DNA of 17,475 nt, taken from CAYOVG01 sp964407285. Lineage in GTDB: Bacteria; Desulfobacterota; Syntrophobacteria; Syntrophobacterales; Syntrophobacteraceae. The stretch lies in the NCBI GenBank assembly GCA_964407285.1, contig CAYOVG010000126.1, positions 1-17,475 on the forward strand, in the 5' to 3' direction. The notes beneath the pieces are model-generated. The model had not been told where the DNA came from. It saw only the letters and a program-made list of their open reading frames with translations, and did not search any database. Shown one piece after another: positions 7,219 to 13,371 of this stretch. Position numbers and translations under genes: made by a program. Position 1 is the stretch's first letter, and the number at the start of each line of letters is the position of its first letter.

Positions 7219-7890
7219 TCAGAACAACTGGTCCAGCTTTTCCCTGAGTCTCATTTCCCTGTTTTTTCCCTGCCGCACGTAGAGACCGTGCTTATCATAG
7301 AGCATCTCCACGGCTGCCTGAACCTGGTCCACCCCCACATGGCCCTCCAGCCCGAGCGACTTGAGCGCCTCCAGGAGGTAGAGCCCGCACTTTTCCTTTG
7401 TTTCCTCGTGGAGCGAGAGGCTCACGGGACATTTGCACAGGTCGTAAAACGCGCTGACGCTGAAAGGCATGGTCCAACGCTTGTCTTCGGGAAGGTGGTA
7501 AAAGCCCCTGTCTTTCCCGGCAGGAATGTTGCCGTAGGGCATGGGCATGAAAACATCGAAAGCCGCCATGTCTTCCTCCCGCGCCTCGATTTCCATCCCG
7601 TGAGCATTCAGCAGGTAATCCTTCAGGTACTGAATCTCATCTTCCGTGAAAAGCTCCCTCATATGCTCCATGAGATAGGGGGCGATAGTCTCGTTAGCGC
7701 TGCAGCGGCCCGCGATCATCTTATCGTGAATGGTATCGGACCCGTTGCGGCCCGTGCAAATCCAATTGAGCCGCACATTGTCGCGCCCCTGAAAATTGTT
7801 CACGATGGAAACGGCGCTGAAGAGTTTGACTTCCGTCCGACACTCATCATTTCTCGTTTTTCCGCCATTAATGACTTTCAAATACACCAT
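7219..7890 (-). CDS. Hypothetical protein, 223 aa, Cys-containing
   Basis: Not recognised. The predicted protein is soluble, with no signal peptide or membrane helix. The N-terminal third is strand-rich (VYLKVINGG, VKLFSAVSIV), followed by NWICTGRNGSDTIHDKMI. The middle is helical (EDEIQYLKDYLLNAHGMEIE), and then comes a Met/Pro-rich FDVFMPMPYGNIPAG. The C-terminal half has FYDLCKCPVSLSLHEETKEKC, where three cysteines and a histidine could bind metal, and ends in charged helices. ATG 7890 is chosen over the longer frame (to 7932) because its complement places AGGAG at 7897-7901, six bases before it. Codon use matches the neighbours. It stands between a Sel1 protein and a PilZ protein on the same strand, but gaps of over 200 bases argue against a tight operon. 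Confidence 0.72.
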   Translation of the reverse strand: MVYLKVINGGKTRNDECRTEVKLFSAVSIVNNFQGRDNVRLNWICTGRNGSDTIHDKMIAGRCSANETIAPYLMEHMRELFTEDEIQYLKDYLLNAHGMEIEAREEDMAAFDVFMPMPYGNIPAGKDRGFYHLPEDKRWTMPFSVSAFYDLCKCPVSLSLHEETKEKCGLYLLEALKSLGLEGHVGVDQVQAAVEMLYDKHGLYVRQGKNREMRLREKLDQLF

Positions 7891-8116
7891 CACCAGCTCC
7901 TGTCGGGTCTGCATCCCGCCACGGTAATTCATCCGTCACAACAACAAACGGCATTGAATCGTACAATTCTCACCTGCTATTCAGGGCACTTCCCGCAATT
8001 ATCCCGCCAACGGAGAGTCGTCGGTATTTCCGGCCTCCGGACCCCGTCCGGATATGGAAGCGTCGCTCCCTCGCGTACGCCGAAAGCTCTCTCCCAGCCG
8101 GCAAGCGCCGCGCATC

Positions 8117-8449
8117 TCAACTCAACTCGAACTCCTCGGACTCGAGTTCCAGAAGAAACGCCATTATCCGGTAGTCGACTTCGACAAATTCCACGCCAAA
8201 CCCCGGAGGAAAGCTTTCCATCTGACCCTTGTTCACCCATACGACCTTGCCCCGGCACCGAACGGCGTAACCATTGTGGAATGTAAACTCCATCTCGATC
8301 TCGCTATCGGGCGCGGGGACACGGCTGGTGCTGATAAACGCTCCGTCGGCGCTAAGATCGTGGGTAGTGCTCTCGCAAAGCCTGCTTTGCCCGCTCCCCC
8401 AAACGACCTTGATCTGACGCTCGATTCTCCTGTTTTGACGTCTCTCCAT
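8117..8449 (-). CDS. PilZ domain protein, predicted c-di-GMP receptor
   Basis: A 110-aa single-domain PilZ protein. PilZ domains bind cyclic di-GMP and pass the signal to motility, exopolysaccharide or transcription machinery. Both ligand motifs are present: RxxxR as Arg7-Arg11 in NRRIERQ, and DxSxxG as Asp31-Ser33-Gly36 in HDLSADGAF. The rest fits the beta barrel (IEMEFTF, YAVRCRGKVVWVN, GFGVEFVEVD). ATG 8449 places the RxxxR motif at the very N-terminus, as is usual, and is preceded by GAGG about ten bases upstream. A longer frame to 8509 adds 20 residues without PilZ character. It is divergent from murI, and an array of degenerate repeats lies in the 315-base gap between them. The partner protein is unknown. 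Confidence 0.88.
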   Translation of the reverse strand: MERRQNRRIERQIKVVWGSGQSRLCESTTHDLSADGAFISTSRVPAPDSEIEMEFTFHNGYAVRCRGKVVWVNKGQMESFPPGFGVEFVEVDYRIMAFLLELESEEFELS

Positions 8450-8521
8450 CCGGAAGCCCTCACCCGCCGTTCGGCCAAATCGCAACTGGTGGAACAAGGC
8501 CGGACGCATCGCGACACACCC

Positions 8522-8605
8522 GCGTGCTCATGCCCCGGCGTGTTCATACGCTCGCATGCCGGCCGCTCATGCATCCGCATGCTTACGCCCCCGCATATTC
8601 ACGCC
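8522..8605. repeat. Degenerate 16-bp tandem repeats
   Basis: Four good copies of a 13-base core (consensus GCRTRYTYAYRCC, with the last base or two variable) lie at 8522-8534, 8538-8550, 8577-8589 and 8593-8605. A poorer copy starts at 8554. Copies 1-2, 2-3 and the last two are exactly 16 bases apart; a 23-base step breaks the phase in the middle. The array lies 73 bases upstream of the PilZ start and is in no gene. The unit is not a multiple of three, which argues against coding. It could be operator sites or decayed simple sequence. Confidence 0.5.
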
Positions 8606-8764
8606 CGCGCGCTCCGGCAGCTTCATCGGGAATTGATTCAGTTAAAGCTGGAAGTGCAGAAGGAAATATTATAATAGTAACTGCGCCGAATTTGGAATAA
8701 AAAAATGAACCAAAGGCTCGAAACTTAAGAAACATATGCGAAACGGGAAAGCTGCGAGGTGTAG
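8606..8764 (+). promoter_or_regulatory. AT-rich leader of murI with -10-like TATAAT
   Basis: This right part of the divergent PilZ-murI region is much more AT-rich than its surroundings. A perfect TATAAT occurs at 8670-8675. The hexamers 16-18 bases upstream (around CTGGAA) match TTGACA poorly. If used, it would give a leader of roughly 80 bases before murI. The rest of the region holds no gene. Confidence 0.35.
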
Positions 8765-9595
8765 ATGTCAAATAAACCGGTGGATTCCATGAAGACTCAT
8801 CCCGGCAACCCGATCGGAGTGTTCGACTCGGGAATTGGCGGACTCACGGTGGTTCGAGCGCTGATGGAGCGGCTGCCGTTCGAACAGATCGTCTATTTCG
8901 GGGATACGGCCCGTGTCCCCTACGGGATCAAATCCGTTGAAACCATCGCCCGGTACGCGACGCAGATAACGGAATTCCTGCTACAGCAGCAGGTCAAGCT
9001 CCTGATCATCGCCTGCAACACGATGGCGGCCGTGGCGTGCCGGGTGGTGGAGGACCTTTCACCCGTTCCCGTCCTGGAGGTCATCGACGCGGGCGCCCGG
9101 AACGCCCTGGAGCACACCCGGACCAGGAGCGTGGGGGTGATCGGCACGCCTGCAACCGTAAACAGCAATGCCTATGCCGGAGCCATTCACCGCTATGACC
9201 CGGCGACGCGGGTATTCTCTCAAGCCTGCCCTCTCTTCGTGCCGCTCGTGGAGGAAGGGTGGCTGGACCACCCGGTCACCCGTCTGACCGCCCGCGAGTA
9301 TCTGAAACCCGTCCTTGTCGAGGAAATCGACACCCTCGTCCTCGGCTGCACCCATTATCCTCTCCTCAAACCCGTGCTTAGGAAAGTCATCGGAGAACAT
9401 ATCCACCTGGTGGATTCCGCCGAAGCCATCTCCGAGCGCGCCTACGTCCTCCTGAGCGACCTGGATCTCAGGAACCCGCGGCGCACCCCGCCCGAACACC
9501 GCTTCTACGTTACCGACGTTCCCCTGCGATTCCAGGTGATCGGCGAACGCTTCCTGGGCCGCACACTCTCGAACGTTCGCGTCGTCAAATGGTGA
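8765..9595 (+). CDS. murI: Glutamate racemase
   Basis: A 276-aa glutamate racemase, the cytoplasmic enzyme that turns L-glutamate into D-glutamate for peptidoglycan. The family signature residues are all present. FDSGIGGLT at about 20-28 and YFGDTARVPYG at about 44-54 shape the active site. The two catalytic cysteines are Cys84 in IIACNTMAA and Cys195 in LGCTHYPLL, with His197 next to the second. Length is normal. The start at 8765 has GAGGTG at 8755-8760; a second ATG at residue 9 (8789) lies nearer the conserved core but has no good ribosome binding site. It is followed, after 223 bases, by sodB on the same strand, apparently as a separate unit with its own leader. Confidence 0.95.
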   Translation: MSNKPVDSMKTHPGNPIGVFDSGIGGLTVVRALMERLPFEQIVYFGDTARVPYGIKSVETIARYATQITEFLLQQQVKLLIIACNTMAAVACRVVEDLSPVPVLEVIDAGARNALEHTRTRSVGVIGTPATVNSNAYAGAIHRYDPATRVFSQACPLFVPLVEEGWLDHPVTRLTAREYLKPVLVEEIDTLVLGCTHYPLLKPVLRKVIGEHIHLVDSAEAISERAYVLLSDLDLRNPRRTPPEHRFYVTDVPLRFQVIGERFLGRTLSNVRVVKW

Positions 9596-9632
9596 GAACC
9601 GGGCGTTGCCGGAATTGCCCATGAATTGGGAA

Positions 9633-9660
9633 TTCGAACAGCAGAGGCCGCCGGTTCGAA
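9633..9660. other. Inverted repeat downstream of murI
   Basis: TTCGAAC (9633-9639) and GTTCGAA (9654-9660) form a perfect 7-bp stem around a 14-base loop, about 37 bases after the murI stop. No T-tract follows, so it may be a processing site or weak terminator, or a binding site for a dimeric regulator of the downstream sodB. Confidence 0.3.
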
Positions 9661-9818
9661 ATTTATGTCGGACTATACATGGGGCGTAAGCTTGATTCAG
9701 CATGAAGGCGTTCTTATATTCGCTCTGTATTCCGTTTTACAGGTATGGGTTGTTATTACTCCCGAAGCTCTATTCTTATGGACATATACTGAGTAGGACC
9801 CAATGAAAAGGAGGGTTT

Positions 9819-10412
9819 ATGCCTATCGTACTGCCGCCTCTGCCTTACGCCAAAGACGCCCTTGCTCCCCATTTGAGCGCTCAGACCCTGGAATTCCACC
9901 ATGATAAGCACCACAATGCTTATGTGACCAACGCCAACAAGCTGATCGAAGGCACCGAATTCGCCGGCATGGATGAGGAAAGCATCATCAAAAAGACCGC
10001 CGGAGACGCATCGAAAGTAGGGATCTTCAACAACGTGGCGCAGGCGTGGAACCACACTTTCTACTGGAACTGCATGAAGCCGAATGGAGGAGGCGCTCCT
10101 ACCGGCGCCGTCGCGCAGAAGATCAACGCGGATTTTGGAAGCTACGATAAGTTCGTCGAGGAATTCAAGAACGCGGGCGTTACGCAATTCGGCAGCGGCT
10201 GGGCATGGCTGGTGCTCAAGGACGGGAAGCTGGAAGTAATGAAGACCCTCAACGCGGACAACCCCATCGCCCACGGCTTGAAACCGCTCCTCACCGCGGA
10301 TGTATGGGAACATGCCTACTACCTGGACTATCAGAACAGGAGACCCGATTACCTGGCGACTTTCGTCGAAAAACTCATCAACTGGGATTTCGTGAATTCG
10401 CGCCTCGGCTAG
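9819..10412 (+). CDS. sodB: Superoxide dismutase, Fe type
   Basis: A 197-aa cytoplasmic superoxide dismutase that converts superoxide to oxygen and hydrogen peroxide. The four metal ligands are visible: His27 (LEFHHDKHHNAYV), His79 (AWNHTFYWNCM), Asp161 and His165 (ADVWEHAYYLDYQN). The second-sphere glutamine lies at Gln75 in the NNVAQAWNH segment, as in iron enzymes, and the later segment reads NADNPI rather than the QDSP-like form of Mn enzymes, so Fe is favoured. No signal peptide is present. The start is set by AAGGAGG at 9808-9814. A TATACT at 9785-9790 could be a -10 element, but no good -35 was found. In a presumed anaerobe it would protect Fe-S enzymes from brief oxygen exposure. Confidence 0.95.
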   Translation: MPIVLPPLPYAKDALAPHLSAQTLEFHHDKHHNAYVTNANKLIEGTEFAGMDEESIIKKTAGDASKVGIFNNVAQAWNHTFYWNCMKPNGGGAPTGAVAQKINADFGSYDKFVEEFKNAGVTQFGSGWAWLVLKDGKLEVMKTLNADNPIAHGLKPLLTADVWEHAYYLDYQNRRPDYLATFVEKLINWDFVNSRLG

Positions 10413-10423
10413 ACGCCGGCCGC

Positions 10424-10449
10424 CGGGCAATGCCGCCAGGCATTGCCCG
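10424..10449. terminator. Strong hairpin between convergent genes
   Basis: CGGGCAATGCC (10424-10434) and GGCATTGCCCG (10439-10449) form a perfect 11-bp stem with a GCCA tetraloop. It lies 12 bases after the sodB stop and 24 bases from the end of the convergent glycosyltransferase gene, so it can serve both strands. No T-tract follows on either side. Confidence 0.7.
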
Positions 10450-10472
10450 TGCGGGCGCATATCCTCACTCCG

Positions 10473-11558
10473 CTATTCCCACCCCAATTCCCGCAGGATT
10501 TCCTGAACGCAAACATCGGCCCCGTCGGTCCGGAGGGCCGGAGCCTTTCGCGGCAGGCTTTCCAGTTCCCGAAGGGCGGGTCCCCAGTTGCCGCTGTAAA
10601 AATCGGCGGACGGCATATGGGCCGTGGTGAGCTGCCGGGTCATTTCCTCGACCAGTATCCCGACCTCGGGGAAGACACCCCGGTCCGTATAGACCATGGG
10701 AGCGCCGGAAGCCAGGCAGTCGGCCACTATGCCGTAACCGGGCGTGGTGATGACGCCGTCCATCGCAGCCACGATGTCGGCGTAGGAGAGGTCGGCATCG
10801 TCGAGCGACCTGCCGTTACTGAAATGAAATTTGAGGGGCCGCCGGTAGAAAAACCGGGCATGTTCCAGCTTCTCCAGCCGTTTCTGAGCATCTTCATCCA
10901 GTTCCAGCGCCGCAAAGGAAACCAGGTACGCCTTGTGCTCCCCATTCAGCCCGAGAACGCGCCGCGTCTCTTCGCTTTTCCTCCGTGCCTTGCGGGTTAC
11001 GAGCGGGACATCCATAATGCGGGGACAGGAGGAGCTGTCCCCGTGCATCGGCAACTGCAGAAAGAGGCTGCATTTGCCGTAGCACTCCCGAATCCAGGCC
11101 ACGAGAGGGTCCCATTGAGGGTCGGAACGGGCATAGGCGGAGTATATCCAGTCCCAGGTGAAATTGCTGATCCCGATGCCGGGGATACCGTGCCGGAACG
11201 CGGTCTCCAGGGCAAGAAAGGAGACATCGGACACGACGCCCTCCACGCACCGGGATTCCAGGAAGCGGAGTTCATCCGCCACCAGTCCGTCGCGCTGCCT
11301 GTAGAGGGAATGCAGCAGTTCACGGGATGCGTCCAGGTCGAACCGGATGCTGTCCAACTGCACCAACCCGGCATCCAGGCGCTTTCTCCGTTGGGGAAGC
11401 TCTTTCCCGACATTTTGAAGAATGAGAAAGTCCGGAATATCGGAAATGATGGTAATGTCCACATCCGGACGCACTTCAAGGAGACGCCTGATGATCTCCA
11501 GGGAGCGCACGGCATGCCCGAAACCATGAGGCGTAATGTAATAGGCCAGTTTTTTCAA
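10473..11558 (-). CDS. Glycosyltransferase-like protein, GT-B / GT28-like, TTG start
   Basis: A 361-aa protein resembling predicted GT28-like glycosyltransferases and the N-terminal half of L-arabinokinases. The N-terminal PHGFGHAVRS at about 10-19 is the glycine/histidine donor-loop motif seen in MurG-like proteins. The C-terminal domain has DIVAAMDGVITTPGYGIVADCLASGAPMVY at about 264-293, the usual nucleotide-sugar binding region with a GYG(I)xxE-like turn. DRGVFPEVGILVEEM follows. No membrane helix is present. The start codon is TTG (11558-11556), with AGGGA a few bases upstream. The next residues KKLAYYITPHGFGH match the family N-terminus, and no nearby ATG fits. Acceptor and donor are unknown. 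The half-ferritin gene lies upstream on the same strand, 173 bases away. Confidence 0.78.
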   Translation of the reverse strand: MKKLAYYITPHGFGHAVRSLEIIRRLLEVRPDVDITIISDIPDFLILQNVGKELPQRRKRLDAGLVQLDSIRFDLDASRELLHSLYRQRDGLVADELRFLESRCVEGVVSDVSFLALETAFRHGIPGIGISNFTWDWIYSAYARSDPQWDPLVAWIRECYGKCSLFLQLPMHGDSSSCPRIMDVPLVTRKARRKSEETRRVLGLNGEHKAYLVSFAALELDEDAQKRLEKLEHARFFYRRPLKFHFSNGRSLDDADLSYADIVAAMDGVITTPGYGIVADCLASGAPMVYTDRGVFPEVGILVEEMTRQLTTAHMPSADFYSGNWGPALRELESLPRKAPALRTDGADVCVQEILRELGWE

Positions 11559-11585
11559 TTAGTTCCCTGCCGATCCACCCATTCG

Positions 11586-11601
11586 GTCCGGATTCCCGGA
11601 C
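11586..11601. other. Short GC hairpin between half-ferritin and glycosyltransferase
   Basis: GTCCGG (11586-11591) and CCGGAC (11596-11601) form a perfect 6-bp stem with an ATTC loop. It lies 130 bases after the half-ferritin stop and just before the glycosyltransferase start on the minus strand. It may be a weak terminator or leader structure. No T-tract is seen. Confidence 0.25.
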
Positions 11602-11731
11602 TCGGCATAACGTCAAAGAAAATCATCAACGGGGGCGCCACGAACAACAGAATACGTTCAGGCAATCCACATGCCGGGACCAGCCCCCGCCGGCCCGGAA
11701 CGCACAACCCGAAAACCCCGCGCCCCTTCCG

Positions 11732-12049
11732 TCAGGCCCCGCCCTTTTCGCTCATCTCGGCCTTGATCTCTTCCACTTCTTCGTACCCTTCCCGGTAGAA
11801 CGCCTCCTCATCGGGAGCCAGTTCCCTCAGGAGCCGGAGGAATTCCCCCGCATGCACCTTTTCCTCGTTGGCAACGTCCACGAGCACTTTCTTCGCCAGT
11901 TCGTTGTCCGTGGAATCGGCGAGCTGCATATAGATCTGTATGGCCTCATACTCCGCCGCTATGCTGAATCGGATGGCGCGTATCAGTTCTTCGCGGGTAA
12001 TGGGGCGATCACTATTCAGTCCCGAAAAGGCGGATGAAAACTCCGGCAT
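11732..12049 (-). CDS. EncFtn-like half-ferritin (encapsulated ferritin family)
   Basis: A 105-aa ferritin-like protein with two predicted helices, half the size of a normal ferritin. It resembles the encapsulated ferritins: bacterial EncFtn, and the ferritin-like domain fused to the N-terminus of the Pyrococcus encapsulin. The metal ligands match by position: Glu33 in IAAEYEAIQIY, and Glu63 and His66 in ANEEKVHAGEF (ExxH), with Tyr40 also kept. In this family the ferroxidase site forms only between two subunits, and the protein oxidises Fe(II) for storage inside an encapsulin shell. No encapsulin gene is in the window, and the C-terminus (AEMSEKGGA) does not look like a known cargo-loading peptide. 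The start is fixed by AAGGAG in the complement of 12053-12062. A generic rubrerythrin-like role remains possible. Confidence 0.82.
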   Translation of the reverse strand: MPEFSSAFSGLNSDRPITREELIRAIRFSIAAEYEAIQIYMQLADSTDNELAKKVLVDVANEEKVHAGEFLRLLRELAPDEEAFYREGYEEVEEIKAEMSEKGGA

Positions 12050-12182
12050 GGTATTCTCCTTTACATGATTTGCGGATCGATCGCAACAGCCGGCATCGAA
12101 CCATGAATGATGCGAAAAGGAAGTTCACTCCTCCAGCGTTCCCATGCTCCCGCATGTCGATCGACGATGACGAGAGAAGCAT

Positions 12183-12247
12183 CAACCACGAAAAGCACGA
12201 AAGACACGAAAAAAGGGATCTACCCCTTTCCGTGTTTTTCGTGGTTG
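12183..12247. repeat. Nested inverted repeat with 9-bp tandem units
   Basis: CAACCACGAAAAGCACGA (12183-12200) pairs with the complement of 12230-12247 at 16 of 18 positions. The left arm is part of three tandem 9-bp units of form NCACGAAAR (12186-12194, 12195-12203, 12204-12212). Inside lies a small hairpin (12212-12229). Similar CACGAA-rich intergenic repeats are remembered from many environmental genomes, but no comparison was possible. Confidence 0.7.
12209..12229 (-). terminator. Intrinsic terminator of the epimerase gene
   Basis: Read on the minus strand, AAAGGG, a 6-base loop and CCCTTT form a stem followed directly by more T residues. This is a short but classic stem plus T-tract, 36 bases after the epimerase stop. 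It forms the inner part of a larger inverted repeat. Confidence 0.55.
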
Positions 12248-12265
12248 GAAAGGGGCGCATCGACG

Positions 12266-13279
12266 TCAGGCGACCTCCATGGAATTGCTGTACCATTCAA
12301 GGATGCTCCGAAGACCTTCCTGGAGGGAAACTTCGGGCTTCCAGCCGGTGGCGTTACGAAAAGCATCGACGGACGCCAGGGAATGACGGATGTCTCCCGG
12401 CCGCTCCCGTTGGAACAGGACCGGCTCGCGATTGCCGCTCAGATCGTTGAGGGTGTGGGCCAGATCCAGTATGGACGTAGCCGAGCCCGTTCCAACATTG
12501 AATATGCGGCCTCCCGGAGGTGCAGTCAACCCGCGGGGAGCGTCCGCGGGAGGGAATCTCCTCAATCCGGCGGCGGCCAGGTACGCTTCCACCACATCCG
12601 AAACATAGACGAAATCGCGGGTCTGGCGGCCGTCGCCGTAAATGGAGAGGGACTGTCCCCTGAGGGCGCGGCTTATGAATTGGGAGATCACCCCGCTGTA
12701 GGGGCTGGACGGGTCCTGCCTGGGTCCGTATATATTGAAAAAACGCAGGGCGGTCCCGTTTCCGCCGTTGCCCACCGCGCGGGACGCGAGGAACTTGGCC
12801 TCCCCGTACGGGCTCAAACGGCGGGTTTCCTCCGTGGCGTACTCCTCCCGCAACGGGAGCCGCTGCTCGTCCCCGTATTCGGCGGCGGAACCGGCGAACA
12901 CGAACGCATCCAATCCCAACCGGTTCGATTGTTCCAGCAGATCCACCGTCGCCCTGTAATTCACATCCATGGTCTCTTCGGAATGCTCCATGGAATAGGG
13001 CACGCTCACGATGGCGGCAAGATGAAAACAGCAACTCAGATCGGGGTAGCGCTCCTTCAGGTCCCCGAGAAGCCCGCGCTCCGTAATGGAGCGCTCAAAG
13101 AAGGCGAACTTCGGATGTCCCAGGAAAGAAGCCATGTTCTTCCTGTGTCCCGAAAAGAAATTGTCCACCCCAATAACGTGAAAGCCGAGACCGAGCAGGC
13201 GCTCCGCCAGGTGACTGCCGACGAACCCCGCCGAACCGGTCACCAGGCATCGCCCCTGTGACTGCCGATGATGGACCAT
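12266..13279 (-). CDS. NAD-dependent nucleotide-sugar epimerase (SDR family)
   Basis: A 337-aa extended short-chain dehydrogenase/reductase, most like UDP-glucose / UDP-GlcNAc 4-epimerases and WbpP/TviC-type enzymes. The NAD-binding GxxGxxG is Gly15, Gly18 and Gly21 (TGSAGFVGSHL), followed by VIGVDNFFSGH. The catalytic residues are Ser131 (FAGSAAEYG), Tyr158 and Lys162 (SPYGEAKFL, YxxxK). RFFNIYGPRQDP and YGDGRQTRDFVYVSDVVEA are typical substrate-binding motifs. It is divergent from wbpA across 92 bases. Together they could make UDP-GlcNAcA and epimerise it to UDP-GalNAcA, as in Vi-antigen-type pathways; UDP-GlcNAc itself is another possible substrate. A purine-rich AAGGGG lies upstream of the ATG but rather far (about 16 bases). 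The gene ends at a hairpin. Confidence 0.9.
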   Translation of the reverse strand: MVHHRQSQGRCLVTGSAGFVGSHLAERLLGLGFHVIGVDNFFSGHRKNMASFLGHPKFAFFERSITERGLLGDLKERYPDLSCCFHLAAIVSVPYSMEHSEETMDVNYRATVDLLEQSNRLGLDAFVFAGSAAEYGDEQRLPLREEYATEETRRLSPYGEAKFLASRAVGNGGNGTALRFFNIYGPRQDPSSPYSGVISQFISRALRGQSLSIYGDGRQTRDFVYVSDVVEAYLAAAGLRRFPPADAPRGLTAPPGGRIFNVGTGSATSILDLAHTLNDLSGNREPVLFQRERPGDIRHSLASVDAFRNATGWKPEVSLQEGLRSILEWYSNSMEVA

Positions 13280-13371
13280 TGATCTTTACATCCCCTTTTG
13301 GTGAAGTTATATAGGTTTCAGGCCATATTGACGCGTACCCTTACTTAGATCGTTCAAGGAGTCTGACGAAA
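13280..13371. promoter_or_regulatory. Divergent promoter region, epimerase / wbpA
   Basis: These 92 AT-richer bases must hold promoters for both divergent genes unless they are read from elsewhere. On the minus strand a TATATAAC sequence could be a -10 element for the epimerase. On the plus strand TTGACG (13328-13333) resembles a -35, but no -10 at the right distance was found. AAGGAG for wbpA is at 13356-13361. Confidence 0.45.

Noticed and set aside
7165..8286. 373-codon plus-strand frame across the 223-aa gene
   Set aside because: It is antisense to a gene with good start signals, spans an intergenic gap and runs into the PilZ gene antisense; composition is shadow-like.
8522..8605. CRISPR array
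   Set aside because: The repeats are too short and degenerate and have no unique spacers of regular length; no cas gene is in the window.
10443..11798. 451-codon plus-strand frame opposite the GT28-like gene
   Set aside because: It is antisense to a protein with conserved motifs and crosses into the half-ferritin gene; no domain pattern seen.
12107..13261. 384-codon plus-strand frame opposite the epimerase
   Set aside because: It is antisense to a clear SDR epimerase with catalytic residues; the front part lies in repeat DNA.
13328..13356. Sigma-70 promoter for wbpA from TTGACG
   Set aside because: No acceptable -10 hexamer lies 16-18 bases downstream.
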